Positions 17,491-27,605 are shown, counted from the first letter of the stretch. The stretch is 64,000 nucleotides of DNA from Flavobacteriaceae bacterium Ap0902 (GCA_009835005.1 WTFG01000001.1:186001-250000), one strand, 5' to 3'. The notes: a model not told the origin generated them from the sequence alone. Translations and numbers: made by a program.

Positions 17491-17507
17491 AGTTAAAATA
17501 TAACTAC

Positions 17508-18419
17508 TTAGAATAATCCTTCTATGCTTAAATATCTTTCACCAGTATCATAATTAAATCCTAACACCGTTTTTCCTTCTCCAATTTCTGGTAATTTTTT
17601 AGCAATGGCTGCTAAGGTTGCTCCTGTAGATATTCCACCAAGAAGACCCTCTTTTTTAGCAACATCTCGAGCAAAAGTAAAAGCTTCTTCTTTGCTTATT
17701 TGGATTGAACCATCCAGTAAATCTGTTTGGAGGTTCTCAGGGATAAACCCAGCACCAATACCTTGTATAGCATGCCCACCAGGCTCACCACCACTAATCA
17801 CTGGGGAGTCTGTAGGTTCAACTGCAAACACCTTCAATTGTGGATATTTTTCTTTTAAAATCCTCGCGACCCCAGTAATGTGACCACCAGTTCCAACACC
17901 TGTGATTAAATAATCTATACCTTCTGGGAAATCTTTTAAAATTTCTTGTGCTGTGTTTTCCTCATGTGCTTTCACATTAGAAGGGTTATCAAATTGTGAA
18001 GGCATCCAAGCATTAGGCTTCTCCTTAGTTAATTGTTCTGCTTTTTCTATAGCAGCCTTCATTCCTCCTTCCTTAGGTGTTAAAACAAATTCTGCCCCAT
18101 AAGAAGCCATTAATTTGCGACGCTCTATAGACATAGACTCTGGCATAACTAAAATTAATTTATAATCTTTTACAGCTGCCACCATAGCCAATCCAACTCC
18201 CGTATTCCCACTTGTAGGTTCTATGATGACACTATTCTCATCTAATTTCCCTTCTTTTTCTGCATCCTCTATCATCTTGAGTGCGATACGATCCTTGATG
18301 CTTCCTCCTGGGTTTGCTTTTTCTAACTTAATATAAACATTAGAATTCGTATCAAATAATTTATGGACTTGAATGATGGGTGTGTTACCTATCGTTTCTA
18401 AAACATTGTTAAATATCAT
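17508..18419 (-). CDS. cysK: cysteine synthase (O-acetylserine sulfhydrylase)
   Basis: This PLP enzyme makes cysteine from O-acetylserine and sulfide. Markers are [14 protein letters not shown], the Schiff-base lysine in GGSIKDR (Lys42), [15 protein letters not shown], the phosphate-binding loop [10 protein letters not shown], and [10 protein letters not shown] near the end. At 303 residues it could be either CysK or CysM; CysK-type blocks dominate, but the subtype is not certain. Its start overlaps the end of the serine acetyltransferase gene by 4 bases (ATGA overlap), so the two cysteine steps are translationally coupled. Confidence 0.93.
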   Translation of the reverse strand: MIFNNVLETIGNTPIIQVHKLFDTNSNVYIKLEKANPGGSIKDRIALKMIEDAEKEGKLDENSVIIEPTSGNTGVGLAMVAAVKDYKLILVMPESMSIERRKLMASYGAEFVLTPKEGGMKAAIEKAEQLTKEKPNAWMPSQFDNPSNVKAHEENTAQEILKDFPEGIDYLITGVGTGGHITGVARILKEKYPQLKVFAVEPTDSPVISGGEPGGHAIQGIGAGFIPENLQTDLLDGSIQISKEEAFTFARDVAKKEGLLGGISTGATLAAIAKKLPEIGEGKTVLGFNYDTGERYLSIEGLF

Positions 18420-19240
18420 ATTATAAAATTTATGTTCTTAGTTTCTGTATTAATATTTTTAATTTTAGTTTCTAGTTTATGATGAACCAAGGAATAGGGC
18501 TCCACCGATTTAGTGAGGAAAACATTTCCCCCAATGACAGAATGATTGCCAATTGTGGTATTGCCACCAAGAATGGTAGCATTAGCATAAATTACCACAT
18601 GATCCTCTATGGTTGGATGTCTTTTGGTGTTTTGCATTTCCTTATCTACTTGCAAAGCACCCAGCGTAACACCTTGGTATAAACTCACATGCTTTCCAAT
18701 TTTACAAGTTTCACCTATGACCACACCAGTTCCATGGTCAATCAAAAAAGGTGCTTTGATTTCTGCACCAGGGTGGATGTCTATCCCTGTTTTTCCATGG
18801 GCATATTCAGTCAACATTCTAGGTATGTATTCAATTTTTAAGGTTTTATGAATCAAATGTGCTATTCTGTAAATAGAGATGGCATAAAATCCAGGATAAG
18901 TATGTAGAACCTCTCCCATGCATTTAGCTGCTGGATCGTTGTTTAAAAACTCATCTGCATCTTTTAATAAATCTTGGTGAATTGCATATAAATTATCATA
19001 AAAGAGTCGGGTTAATTCTTTGGCTTGACTTCTATTTTTCTTGGTTTCTATCATTAGAAAATAGAAATCAGATCTATTTTGTTCTAATTGTATGCGTAAC
19101 GCAGACTCTTCTGGCTGATGTAGAGGAAAAAGAATATTTAATAGATCATTAGCCCATTTGAATAGATTTTTTTTCTTTGGGACTTCGTTATATTCATTTT
19201 TATAATTTTCTATTATATTCCCGATTATGCGGTTTGCCAT
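18416..19240 (-). CDS. cysE: serine O-acetyltransferase
   Basis: CysE/EpsC makes O-acetylserine from serine and acetyl-CoA, the substrate of the downstream cysteine synthase. It has an N-terminal helical domain (about 1-130), then YRIAHLIH and the left-handed beta-helix with hexapeptide repeats: [28 protein letters not shown] and [12 protein letters not shown], where His158- and Asp143-type catalytic residues sit. It closes with [20 protein letters not shown]. At 274 residues it is of the longer Bacteroidota type. It is the first gene of a two-gene cysteine operon. Confidence 0.94.
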   Translation of the reverse strand: MANRIIGNIIENYKNEYNEVPKKKNLFKWANDLLNILFPLHQPEESALRIQLEQNRSDFYFLMIETKKNRSQAKELTRLFYDNLYAIHQDLLKDADEFLNNDPAAKCMGEVLHTYPGFYAISIYRIAHLIHKTLKIEYIPRMLTEYAHGKTGIDIHPGAEIKAPFLIDHGTGVVIGETCKIGKHVSLYQGVTLGALQVDKEMQNTKRHPTIEDHVVIYANATILGGNTTIGNHSVIGGNVFLTKSVEPYSLVHHKLETKIKNINTETKNINFII

Positions 19241-19275
19241 TCCAAAATTTCTAATATTTATAGCAAAATAAGTAC

Positions 19276-19304
19276 CAAAAAAACTGCCCCTAAAAGGAGC
19301 AGTT
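19276..19304 (-). terminator. terminator of the ompA (TSP3) gene
   Basis: On the minus strand AACTGCTCCT pairs with AGGGGCAGTT (one mismatch; 19304-19295 with 19291-19282) and is followed by six or more T. Confidence 0.8.
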
Positions 19305-19338
19305 CATTGTTCAAATTAAGAAATTAATTAATCTTTAA

Positions 19339-20790
19339 TTATTTCTTAGTTCCAGTAGATTTAATAGTAACTTCTACACGTCTGTTACATTGTCTACCTT
19401 CTTCTGTATCATTTGTACATTTTGGCACAGACTCTCCTAAACCTCTTGGAGTTAAAGCACCATCTGCAATACCTCTAGCTTCAAGTGCATCTACGATAGA
19501 AGAAGCCCTTCTTTGAGATAATTTCTTGTTATAAGACTCTGCACCTTTGCTATCTGTATGACCATCTATATAAAGCGTCATATCTGGATATACTTCTAGC
19601 GCTCTCTGGATTTGAGCTGCTTTTTCCTCTATCTTAGGCATAGAAGATTGTCTAATAGTTGAATCATCAAAATCAAATTCTACTACAAATCCTACATTGA
19701 TGTTTTCTACCATTGTAGCTGCTTCTGGACAACCATCAGGAGCAACACCTGCTTCATTAGGGCATTTATCTACATTGTCTGTAAATCCGTCACCATCTGT
19801 ATCTGGCCAAGGACATCCACCATTTTCTCTAGGACCTGCTTCTGTAGGGCAGTTATCTATATTATCTGTAAGACCATCTCCATCTGTATCTGGCCAAGGA
19901 CATCCATTGTTGTCAACTGGACCTGCTTCTGTAGGACATTGATCTACATTATCACTAATACCATCACCATCTGTGTCTGGACATCCATCAAATTCTGGTA
20001 GACCAGCAACTTCTGGACATGCATCATCTTTGTCTGGGATACCATCACCATCTGTATCTGGACATCCATCAAACTCTTCTAATCCCCAAGTATCTGGGCA
20101 TAAATCCTCATCATCTGGGATACCATCTTTATCTCTATCCTGTTTTCCAAACTTGAAGGTAAGACCTGCAGTATGTTGGAAGAAGTTAATATAATCAGAG
20201 TCTTCACTTGGTGCTGCGTTAAAATCAGATGCTAAATTTATACCAATATTATCTGTTAACCATAGATTAAGACCTAATCCACCTTGAACCATGAAATAAT
20301 CCTCTTTACCATTGAAGTCAGTATACACCATGTTTCCACCATTATAGCCTGTACCTTCTAATACCTGTCGAGGGTTATTAGCATCAATGTCAATTCCTTC
20401 ATAGTCAAATTTATGATATGAGGCACCCACTCTTAAATAAGGATCGAACCAACTATCTTGTACTATTTGAAAGCGAAGTCCTAAACCTGCATTTATGAAT
20501 AATTCATCATTCACCAATAATCTGGAATTATCAACTTCACCAACAGAAGCAGTTAAATCTGCTGATAATCTACCACCTAAATGACGGATAACAGATATTT
20601 TAGATAATGGTGGGACTACGGAGTAGTCATCATAATCAAAGAAACCATCAAACATTCCACGTACAGAGGTGTGGTCTACTGCATGTGCTCCAACAGATAT
20701 ACCCCATGGATTTTGAGCATCCTGTGCTGTCGCTTGGGTACCCAATAAAAGGGCAAATGCCAACGAAAGCACTAAATTCATTTTTTTCAT
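19339..20790 (-). CDS. OmpA-family outer membrane protein with TSP type-3 repeats
   Basis: The signal peptide ends ATAQ (start taken at ATG 20790, MKKMNLVL). An N-terminal eight-strand OmpA-like barrel (about 25-215) is followed by about five thrombospondin type-3 calcium-binding repeats (DTDGDGIPDKDDACP type, about 218-355) with paired cysteines. The C-terminal OmpA peptidoglycan-binding domain includes VEFDFDDSTIR, LYIDGHTDSKGAESYN, LSQRRASSIVDAL and CNRRVEVTI. The layout is that of the major Bacteroidota OmpA/OprF porin-like protein linking outer membrane and cell wall. The repeats form a stiff calcium-loaded spacer. Confidence 0.93.
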   Translation of the reverse strand: MKKMNLVLSLAFALLLGTQATAQDAQNPWGISVGAHAVDHTSVRGMFDGFFDYDDYSVVPPLSKISVIRHLGGRLSADLTASVGEVDNSRLLVNDELFINAGLGLRFQIVQDSWFDPYLRVGASYHKFDYEGIDIDANNPRQVLEGTGYNGGNMVYTDFNGKEDYFMVQGGLGLNLWLTDNIGINLASDFNAAPSEDSDYINFFQHTAGLTFKFGKQDRDKDGIPDDEDLCPDTWGLEEFDGCPDTDGDGIPDKDDACPEVAGLPEFDGCPDTDGDGISDNVDQCPTEAGPVDNNGCPWPDTDGDGLTDNIDNCPTEAGPRENGGCPWPDTDGDGFTDNVDKCPNEAGVAPDGCPEAATMVENINVGFVVEFDFDDSTIRQSSMPKIEEKAAQIQRALEVYPDMTLYIDGHTDSKGAESYNKKLSQRRASSIVDALEARGIADGALTPRGLGESVPKCTNDTEEGRQCNRRVEVTIKSTGTKK

Positions 20791-20846
20791 ATACATTAAT
20801 TTTAACTAGTTATCCACTTTAATTATATTACGTATTAAGTACAAAT

Positions 20847-21305
20847 TTAGAAATTCTTTTGAATTCTTTGCACATCTCGCTTTAAATCTTTTTCTTTTAT
20901 TGAATTTCTCTTATCAAAAAGCTTTTTCCCTTTGGCTATAGAAATATTTAATTTAGCTAATCCTCTGTTATTTATGAATAATAAAGTTGGAATGATGGTG
21001 ACACCTACATCTTGTGTCTTTTTCTCTAATTTTTTTAACTCTTCCTTCTTTAACAATAACTTTCTCTCTCTTTTGATTTTATGATTACCATGCGTTCCCC
21101 AGTTATATTCATCTATATGCATGTTTACCACATAAGCTTCTCCATTCTTAATTTCGCAGAACGCCTCTGCTATACTTGCTTTTCCCATACGGATAGATTT
21201 AATCTCTGTTCCTTGTAATTGGAGACCAGCAGTAAAGCTTTCTAGGAGTTCATAGTTGAACCTCGCTTTTCTGTTTTTAATTTTAATTTCCTTTTTTAAC
21301 TCCAT
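20847..21305 (-). CDS. smpB: SsrA-binding protein SmpB
   Basis: SmpB is the partner of tmRNA in rescue of stalled ribosomes. The oligonucleotide-binding barrel shows NRKARFNYELLESFTAG, QLQGTEIKSIRMGKASI, YVVNMHIDEYNWGTHGNH and KRERKLLLKKEEL. The basic tail that reaches the decoding centre (AKGKKLFDKRNSIKEKDLKR) is intact. It is 152 residues, normal length. tmRNA itself is not in the window. Confidence 0.96.
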   Translation of the reverse strand: MELKKEIKIKNRKARFNYELLESFTAGLQLQGTEIKSIRMGKASIAEAFCEIKNGEAYVVNMHIDEYNWGTHGNHKIKRERKLLLKKEELKKLEKKTQDVGVTIIPTLLFINNRGLAKLNISIAKGKKLFDKRNSIKEKDLKRDVQRIQKNF

Positions 21306-21406
21306 AAATATTTCTGTGGAAAGTGAAAATATTCAAAAACCAGTCCATTTTGTTAAAGTTATCAAAAAATTATGATTTTAGGGTAGTAAATGTTAAAAAT
21401 TATGAT

Positions 21407-24214
21407 TTAATGTGCTACTAACCAGTTTTCTCCTACTCCACATTCAACAATTAAAGGCACATCAAATTTAATCGCATTTTCCATGGTGTCTTTAATAAGA
21501 GGTTGTATGGTTTCCACCTCTGATTTAGGAACCTCAAAGACCAATTCATCATGCACTTGTAGCAGCATTTTCGTTTTATAATCTTTTAATATATCGTATA
21601 ATTTAACCATGGCTAATTTAATCACATCAGCAGCACTTCCTTGAATAGGAGCGTTCACAGCATTTCTTTCTGCATGGCTTCTCACAACATGATTTCTGGA
21701 ATTTATGTCTTGCAGATATCTTCTTCTTCCTAGTATGGTTTCTACATACCCTTGCTGCCTTGCCACCGCAATTTGATTATCCATATAAGCCTTTAATTGG
21801 GGATAAGTTTCAAAATAAACATCAATTAAATCTTTAGACTCTGCTCTAGAAAGACTTGTTTGATTGCTCAATCCAAAGGCAGAAACTCCATATATAATAC
21901 CGAAATTCACAGTTTTAGCATGACTTCGCTGTTCTCTGGTGACCTCATCCAGATTAATCCCGAATACTTTTGCGGCTGTTGCAGCATGAATATCCTCATT
22001 TTTCATAAAGGATTCTTTCATCACCTCATCTCCAGAAAGCGATGCGATAAGACGCAGTTCAATTTGAGAATAATCAGCCGCAAGTAAAACATGGTTTTGA
22101 TCTTTCGGGATAAATGCCTTGCGCACCTCCTGTCCCCTGATGGTTCTAATGGGAATATTCTGTAGGTTCGGATTATTAGAGGCCAACCTACCAGTAGCAG
22201 CAACAGTCTGTGCAAATACGGTATGTACCCTTCCTGTTGTTGGATTTACCTCATTGGGTAATGAATCTACATAAGTTGATTTCAATTTTTGAAGTTGGCG
22301 GTGTTCTAGGACATGATTAATGATGGGATGTTTATCTTTTAATTCTACCAAAATATCTTCTGACGTTTTATATTGCCCAGTTTTGGTCTTCTTGGCCTTG
22401 CTCACAATTTTTAATTCATCAAAAAGAATTTCTCCTAACTGCTTTGGAGAGTTTACATTAAATTCTCTGCCCGCATCAGAGAATATAGATTTCTCTAATC
22501 GATTTAAATCATTTTCTAGTTCTGCAGAAAGTGTTGCCAAAGCGTCAATATCTAACGCAATACCTTCTTTCTCCATCTCTGCTAATACATGAACAAGTGG
22601 GAATTCCAGATTTTCTGCCAAAGTTGTGGCTTTAACATCCTTTAGCTTAGGCTCCAATAGGTTTTTAAGTTGTAAGGTTAAATCTGTATCCTCTACAGCA
22701 TATTCTTTCTGTATATCTAGCTCAACCTCTCTAAAACTTTTTTGATTTTTCCCTTTTTTACCTATTAAATCCACTATGCTAACAGGTTTATAATTTAAAT
22801 AAGTCTCCGATAATACATCCAGATTGTGTCGCATATCTGGGTTCACTAAATAATGAGCCACCATGGTGTCAAAAATTGGAGCAGATAGATTAATTCCATA
22901 TTTGTACAATACCTTCATGTCATATTTAAGGTTTTGTCCAATTTTTAAAATTTGCTCACTTTCTAAAATCGGTTTAAAATCTGTTAATAATTCCTTGGCT
23001 TTCTCTTTATCCTCTGGAATGGGAACATAATAGCCTTGCCCTTGCTGGAAAGAAAATGAAATCCCAACCAGTTCCGCTTCCAATGCTTTCAAGCTGGTTG
23101 TTTCTGTATCCAAACAAATTTCTTTTTGATTAGACAAATTCCGAATCAACAGCCTCCTGCCCATGGGGGAATCCACCAATTGATAAAGGTGTTCATTGGT
23201 TTCTATGGTGTTATATCCAGAAGGAGACTCATTTGACCCTCTTTCTGCGGCTTGATCAAACATAGAAATCTGATCACCATCTGTAATGCTAGGCTGGTTT
23301 TCTTCTAGTTTATCCTCTACATTATAAGTTTTATATAAATTTTCTAATAAACGCCTAAACTCTAATTCATTAAATATTTCTTTTACTTTATCAAAATCTG
23401 GCGTGTCTACGGTGAAGTTTTCTTCTGTAAACTCTACAGGCGCATCTATAAGAATTGTAGCTAATTTTTTAGATAAAAAAGCCTGTTCTTTAAATTCAAT
23501 GACTTTTTCTTTCTGTTTACCTTTAAGATCATCTGTGTTCTCATATAAGCCTTCTAAACTTCCATATTTTTTAATAAACTTAGAAGCAGTTTTGGGCCCC
23601 ACGCCTGGAATGCCCGGAATATTATCTGCACTATCGCCCATCATTCCCAATAGGTCTATTACTTGTTTGGGATCATCTACGCCAAATTTTTCTTTAATTT
23701 CCTCAACTCCCCAAATTTCTATTCCTCCTCCTCTAGAGGAAGGTTTATACATCTTTACATTATCACATACCAATTGAGCAAAATCCTTATCTGGCGTCAT
23801 CATAAAGGTGGTGTAACCTTTTTCACTTGCTTTTCTAGATAGCGTCCCAATGACATCGTCTGCCTCATATCCCTCTGCAAATAAAACTGGAATATGCATC
23901 GCCTTTAAGATTTCTTGTATATAAGGTACCGCAGTTTTAATCCCATCGGGTGTTTCATCTCTATTGGCTTTATACTCTGGGAAGTACTCATGACGCAACG
24001 TCTGTGTAGAAGAAACATCAAAGACTACAGCCAAATGCGTAGGCTGTTCACGCTTCAGCACATCCAACAAGGAATTCATAAATCCCATGATGGCAGAAGT
24101 GTTTAATCCTTTAGAATTGATTCTAGGATTTTTAATAAAAGCGTAATATCCTCTGAAAATAAGAGCATAAGCATCTAAAAGGAATAATCTATTATCTTGA
24201 TTGGGGTTGTCCAT
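21407..24214 (-). CDS. polA: DNA polymerase I
   Basis: Three domains are present. The 5'-3' exonuclease (about 1-300) shows RLFLLDAYALIFRGYYAF, YEADDVIGTL, MTPDKDFAQLV and GDSADNIPGIPGVGPKTA. The 3'-5' exonuclease domain has CLDTETTSL with the Asp-x-Glu pair intact, so proofreading is likely active. The polymerase palm and fingers carry TGRLASNNPNLQNIP, LLAADYSQIELRLIA, RSHAKTVNFGIIYG and LLQVHDELVFEVP. At 935 residues it is full length. It removes RNA primers and fills repair gaps. Confidence 0.97.
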   Translation of the reverse strand: MDNPNQDNRLFLLDAYALIFRGYYAFIKNPRINSKGLNTSAIMGFMNSLLDVLKREQPTHLAVVFDVSSTQTLRHEYFPEYKANRDETPDGIKTAVPYIQEILKAMHIPVLFAEGYEADDVIGTLSRKASEKGYTTFMMTPDKDFAQLVCDNVKMYKPSSRGGGIEIWGVEEIKEKFGVDDPKQVIDLLGMMGDSADNIPGIPGVGPKTASKFIKKYGSLEGLYENTDDLKGKQKEKVIEFKEQAFLSKKLATILIDAPVEFTEENFTVDTPDFDKVKEIFNELEFRRLLENLYKTYNVEDKLEENQPSITDGDQISMFDQAAERGSNESPSGYNTIETNEHLYQLVDSPMGRRLLIRNLSNQKEICLDTETTSLKALEAELVGISFSFQQGQGYYVPIPEDKEKAKELLTDFKPILESEQILKIGQNLKYDMKVLYKYGINLSAPIFDTMVAHYLVNPDMRHNLDVLSETYLNYKPVSIVDLIGKKGKNQKSFREVELDIQKEYAVEDTDLTLQLKNLLEPKLKDVKATTLAENLEFPLVHVLAEMEKEGIALDIDALATLSAELENDLNRLEKSIFSDAGREFNVNSPKQLGEILFDELKIVSKAKKTKTGQYKTSEDILVELKDKHPIINHVLEHRQLQKLKSTYVDSLPNEVNPTTGRVHTVFAQTVAATGRLASNNPNLQNIPIRTIRGQEVRKAFIPKDQNHVLLAADYSQIELRLIASLSGDEVMKESFMKNEDIHAATAAKVFGINLDEVTREQRSHAKTVNFGIIYGVSAFGLSNQTSLSRAESKDLIDVYFETYPQLKAYMDNQIAVARQQGYVETILGRRRYLQDINSRNHVVRSHAERNAVNAPIQGSAADVIKLAMVKLYDILKDYKTKMLLQVHDELVFEVPKSEVETIQPLIKDTMENAIKFDVPLIVECGVGENWLVAH

Positions 24215-24432
24215 ATTTTTTTCTTAAAACCTTAAAGATATAAAATTGCTTGGAAAGAGGTAAGTCAAAGATAGAACGATGACACATTTTTGCTTTTTTA
24301 TAAATTAGAGTTTTATTAAATAAACTTGTTATATGCAAAAAATTAAATATAAAGGTAGCGGTCTCAAAACTCTAAAAACCAAACAGTCTGAACATGATTC
24401 AATATCCCACTGATTTAACAACGAGTTTATTA

Positions 24433-24461
24433 TGAGACCCTGAATTCATCTAAGGATGACA
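24433..24461. repeat. degenerate REP-like palindrome
   Basis: TGAGACCCTGAATTCATC and the following AAGGATGACA resemble the short palindromic intergenic repeats of Bacteroidota (TGAGA-CCTGAA...TTCAGG-TGACA type), with an imperfect stem. The resemblance is from memory and needs a genome-wide count. Confidence 0.3.
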
Positions 24462-24523
24462 AAATGGTTTTTTGAGAGAGCTTCTTATATTGTTATCTAT
24501 TTATTTTGAGTTTTCCTTAATTG

Positions 24524-24995
24524 TTAGCGATATCCTATAGTTGCAATATTATAAGGTTTGTATTCCACACTTCTACCCATGGACTTTCCACCTGGGTTTT
24601 CTGGGTGATAATCCGAGTATCCTTTTGACCAAAATAAGTCTAAGTCTGTTTAATCTCTAAGAAAATTCACTGTCTCATCACCATGATTTAAAAAGGCTTG
24701 CCATCTCTATTCTAGAGGCTTGAGCCAAAGAGCTTAAATAATCCTTTCCTTCTTCTAACGTGTCTCGTTGTCCTTCTTCTAAAAGTATTGGGTTTGCAGG
24801 AATCCAAAAAGCACCCTCAGAACATGCTAGCGAACCACCAACGACAGGGGTTTTTTCTATAATTTAAGGTATCTAGACCACTATCTTTTGCTTTAAGAGC
24901 TGCTATCATTCCTATACCAGAACCCACGACTAAAACATCTACTGTTATATCATGTGTTTTGGGACCCTTATCAATACTTTTTTTTTTGACATCAT
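24524..24995 (-). pseudogene. decayed FAD-dependent 3-ketosteroid dehydrogenase-like gene
   Basis: Minus-strand translation in pieces gives THDITVDVLVVGSGIGMIAA (FAD-binding GxGxxG), LKAKDSGLDTL, then after a +1 frameshift IIEKTPVVGGSLACSEGAFW and IPANPILLEEGQRDTLEEGK. A second frameshift follows near RIEMA, then FLNHGDETVNFLRD, an in-frame stop, and FWSKGYSDYHPENPGGKSMG. This order matches the first about 150 residues of the 3-oxosteroid 1-dehydrogenase (KstD) flavoprotein family, normally over 500 residues. Two frameshifts, a stop and loss of the C-terminal two-thirds make it non-functional. The remainder of 24215-25076 holds only a possible REP-like repeat. Confidence 0.85.
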
Positions 24996-25076
24996 TTAAG
25001 TTTTAGAATTAAGTATTCTATTTAAAAATTTGTGCCAAAGTACTTTACACAGAAATTTAGATTGTATTTTAGGGGT

Positions 25077-26738
25077 TTAATATACCCTCTCTAATAAAAC
25101 AATAGAGTAATCTGTAGATAAAGAAACTTTTCCATTTTTAACCCTTGTAACAACACCAGAATAAGCATCACGCAATTTTTCTCCTTCTTTAAAAAGTCCT
25201 TTCATAGCAACTTGTTTATTCCCAGTTTCTAAATCTAATCCCACGATTACCAAATCATTTTTGTATTGTCTAGAAAACCAATAAGGAGATTTAGATATCA
25301 TCTGGTGTGTTCCAGCCCCAATAGCAGGATGGTTCGCACGGAATTTCCCTAGTTTTTGGTAATGCATAAGGAGACTTTTGTTTTCTAAATTATTTTCTAA
25401 ACGATCCCAATTCATATTAGATCTTAGCGTAGCATCTCCCACCGTTTCTTCTATGATTAGAGATCTTGCAGATTCATCCCCATAATAGATTTGGGATATT
25501 CCTGGTGTTAAAAGTAGTTTAGTCCCTGCCTCATACGTGTTTTCTCTTTCCTTATCAAAAGGATGAGCATCATCATGAGAAGAGATATAATTCATTATCG
25601 TTACATTTTTTAAATCATCATTTAGGGTAGAAGAATAATATGAGAATAAATCTTCAAAGTCTTTGCTAGCATCTGATCTGAAATCAAAATTAATCAGAGC
25701 AGGAAAGCCATTTTCAAAATAATTCACTTGGCAATCTGGGAAATGATAATTTTGTTTTTGAGAAATCCCATAACCATAAACTTCGCCTACTAGAAAGAAG
25801 TCCTCTGTACCCATAAACTTATCTGGGTTATTCTTGTTATATGAGTCAAAAGTTGCTTGACATATCTCTGCAAATTCTAACCAAACCTCTGGTTCTGTAT
25901 GCTTTACAGTGTCTACACGGTAGCCGTCTATCCCAAATTCTGTGATATAATCTGCCAGCCATTTCATAATATAATATTTGGGTGCTCTAGGATAACCTGT
26001 TTCTTCAAAAAAAGCATTAAGACTCGTTATTTCCTGTTCATACCTCCCTTCTTTTTTCCATTTTTCTATTAAAAAAGGGGGTAGTTCTACATCTTTTATG
26101 CTTTCTGTTTTAATATCTGGTAAGTTTTTAACCAAAGTACAATTTACAGTGCTATTATAGTCTTGGTAATCACAAGGGGGTTCTGTCCTTACCCAATCGC
26201 TAGGCCAAACTGTATCAACATCTGTGACTGGTCCTGTATGATTAATCACTGCATCTAGCATAATCCTAATACCTTGGGCATGTGCTAAATCAACCAATTC
26301 TTTTAGATCTTCTTGGGTTCCGAAGTTGGGGTCTAAAGCCGTCCAATCTCTAGTCCAATATCCGTGGTAGCCATAGGTGTTTCCAGAGCCTTCATTTGTA
26401 GCCTCATGTATTTGTTCTACGATTGGCGTTAACCAAATAGCGTTGACACCAAGCTCAGAGAAATAATTGGATTCCAATTTGTGAATGACACCGCGCAAAT
26501 CACCACCTTCAAAGCCTCTGAGTTTTCCTGTTGGTTTAGTTCTATTTAAGGTAATATCATTAGAGGTATCGCCATTATGAAAGCGGTCTGTTAAAAGGAA
26601 ATATACGTTGGCTGCTTTCCATTCAAAATTATTTACCTGTGGTTCTTTAGCCTCTTGTGTAGCCACTTTAGAAGTATTACAAGCAGAGGCAAGCGTTAAT
26701 AAAATAACTGCAATGGAATAGAAAAAAATATTTCTCAT
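25077..26738 (-). CDS. secreted alpha-amylase, GH13 lipoprotein
   Basis: The start at 26738 gives MRNIFFYSIAVILLTLASAC, a lipoprotein signal with lipobox ASAC; the ATG 18 bases upstream only adds six residues. The GH13 barrel carries NAIWLTPIVEQ, MLDAVINHTGPV (region I), GIDGYRVDTVKH (nucleophile Asp, region II), FFLVGEVYGYG (acid/base Glu, region III) and YISSHDDAHPF (region IV Asp). Calcium-site residues around the first Asn appear present. It would hydrolyse starch-like alpha-glucans at the cell surface or in the periplasm. No Sus-type transporter genes are adjacent. Confidence 0.92.
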   Translation of the reverse strand: MRNIFFYSIAVILLTLASACNTSKVATQEAKEPQVNNFEWKAANVYFLLTDRFHNGDTSNDITLNRTKPTGKLRGFEGGDLRGVIHKLESNYFSELGVNAIWLTPIVEQIHEATNEGSGNTYGYHGYWTRDWTALDPNFGTQEDLKELVDLAHAQGIRIMLDAVINHTGPVTDVDTVWPSDWVRTEPPCDYQDYNSTVNCTLVKNLPDIKTESIKDVELPPFLIEKWKKEGRYEQEITSLNAFFEETGYPRAPKYYIMKWLADYITEFGIDGYRVDTVKHTEPEVWLEFAEICQATFDSYNKNNPDKFMGTEDFFLVGEVYGYGISQKQNYHFPDCQVNYFENGFPALINFDFRSDASKDFEDLFSYYSSTLNDDLKNVTIMNYISSHDDAHPFDKERENTYEAGTKLLLTPGISQIYYGDESARSLIIEETVGDATLRSNMNWDRLENNLENKSLLMHYQKLGKFRANHPAIGAGTHQMISKSPYWFSRQYKNDLVIVGLDLETGNKQVAMKGLFKEGEKLRDAYSGVVTRVKNGKVSLSTDYSIVLLERVY

Positions 26739-26959
26739 AGGAACTGAATTATTCAATATTTAAAATTAAGGATTTTAAATGAGACAGCGGAATTTAGGCA
26801 ACTTTTAAAAGATAAAATGAATCATCTATATCCCATCAAAGTATCATCTGACCTTATTTTTATTAAAATATAATTGAATTTTCAAGAAGTTTTATTCAAT
26901 CAGATTTAAATAAAATTATTAACTTAGTAGCAGAACCCAAATTTAATTCCGATATCAAT

Positions 26960-27448
26960 ATGGCACAAGAGAACTACAATATTAAAGTAAATGATTCTAT
27001 GGAATTTGATTTTACCATAGAAGATGCAGATAAACTTGATTTGATTTCATTAGGAAAAGGAAAATATCATCTTTTGAATAACAATAAATCAGAAGAGGTA
27101 GAGGTGCTCAAGATTGATTTTATTCATAAGAAATATGAGGTCATGGTGAATGGGAATAAATATGAGGTTGTCCTAAACAATAGTTTAGATATTTTGATCA
27201 AAGACCTTGGATTTGAGGTTGGTGCTGGGAAAATCATCACGGATTTAAACTCTCCTATGCCAGGGTTAATTTTAGAGGTTAATGTACAAGAAGGAGATGA
27301 GGTGAAAGAAGGTGATACTTTGCTGATACTAGAAGCCATGAAAATGGAAAACGTGATTAGTTCTCCTAGAGATGGCGTGATTAAATCTGTGCATGTGACT
27401 CCTGGAGAAGCCATAGAGAAAAGCCAATTATTGATTTCTTTTGAATAA
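26960..27448 (+). CDS. biotin carboxyl carrier protein
   Basis: The 162-residue protein has a C-terminal biotinyl domain (about 85-162) with the biotin-accepting lysine in EAMKMEN (Lys128) and flanks SPMPGLILEVNV and SPRDGVIKSVHVTPGEAIEK. The N-terminal half (about 1-80) is the conserved extension seen in stand-alone carriers of acyl-CoA carboxylases or biotin-dependent decarboxylases in Bacteroidota. No carboxylase or carboxyltransferase subunit lies nearby, so its partner enzyme must be encoded elsewhere. It is too unlike AccB in the N-terminal part to be named accB with confidence. Confidence 0.9.
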   Translation: MAQENYNIKVNDSMEFDFTIEDADKLDLISLGKGKYHLLNNNKSEEVEVLKIDFIHKKYEVMVNGNKYEVVLNNSLDILIKDLGFEVGAGKIITDLNSPMPGLILEVNVQEGDEVKEGDTLLILEAMKMENVISSPRDGVIKSVHVTPGEAIEKSQLLISFE

Positions 27449-27605
27449 GTAACTTCAACTTATAGTATTCAATTTTTTAACTAAAGTTTGGTTTAGGATA
27501 TAGGCTGGGTCTGTATTTGAGCCTATAGTTTAACTTGATTCTAAATATTTAAGTTTTAATTTAATAGAATTTGTTTAAATTAGTAAACTTTCATAATTCT
27601 ATTCC

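Noticed and set aside
19700-20150. tandem repeats that could be taken for a CRISPR array or satellite
   Set aside because: The periodic sequence codes for TSP3 repeats; units diverge at the DNA level and have no conserved direct repeat with unique spacers.
19697-20194. plus-strand frames with Ser/Gly/Pro repeats opposite the OmpA gene
   Set aside because: The apparent repeats are the complement of the TSP type-3 calcium repeats on the minus strand.
26816-26875. short frame reading MNHLYPIKV, like the start of mannose-6-phosphate isomerase
   Set aside because: Only about seven residues agree and the frame ends after 18 codons; chance is as likely as a gene remnant.
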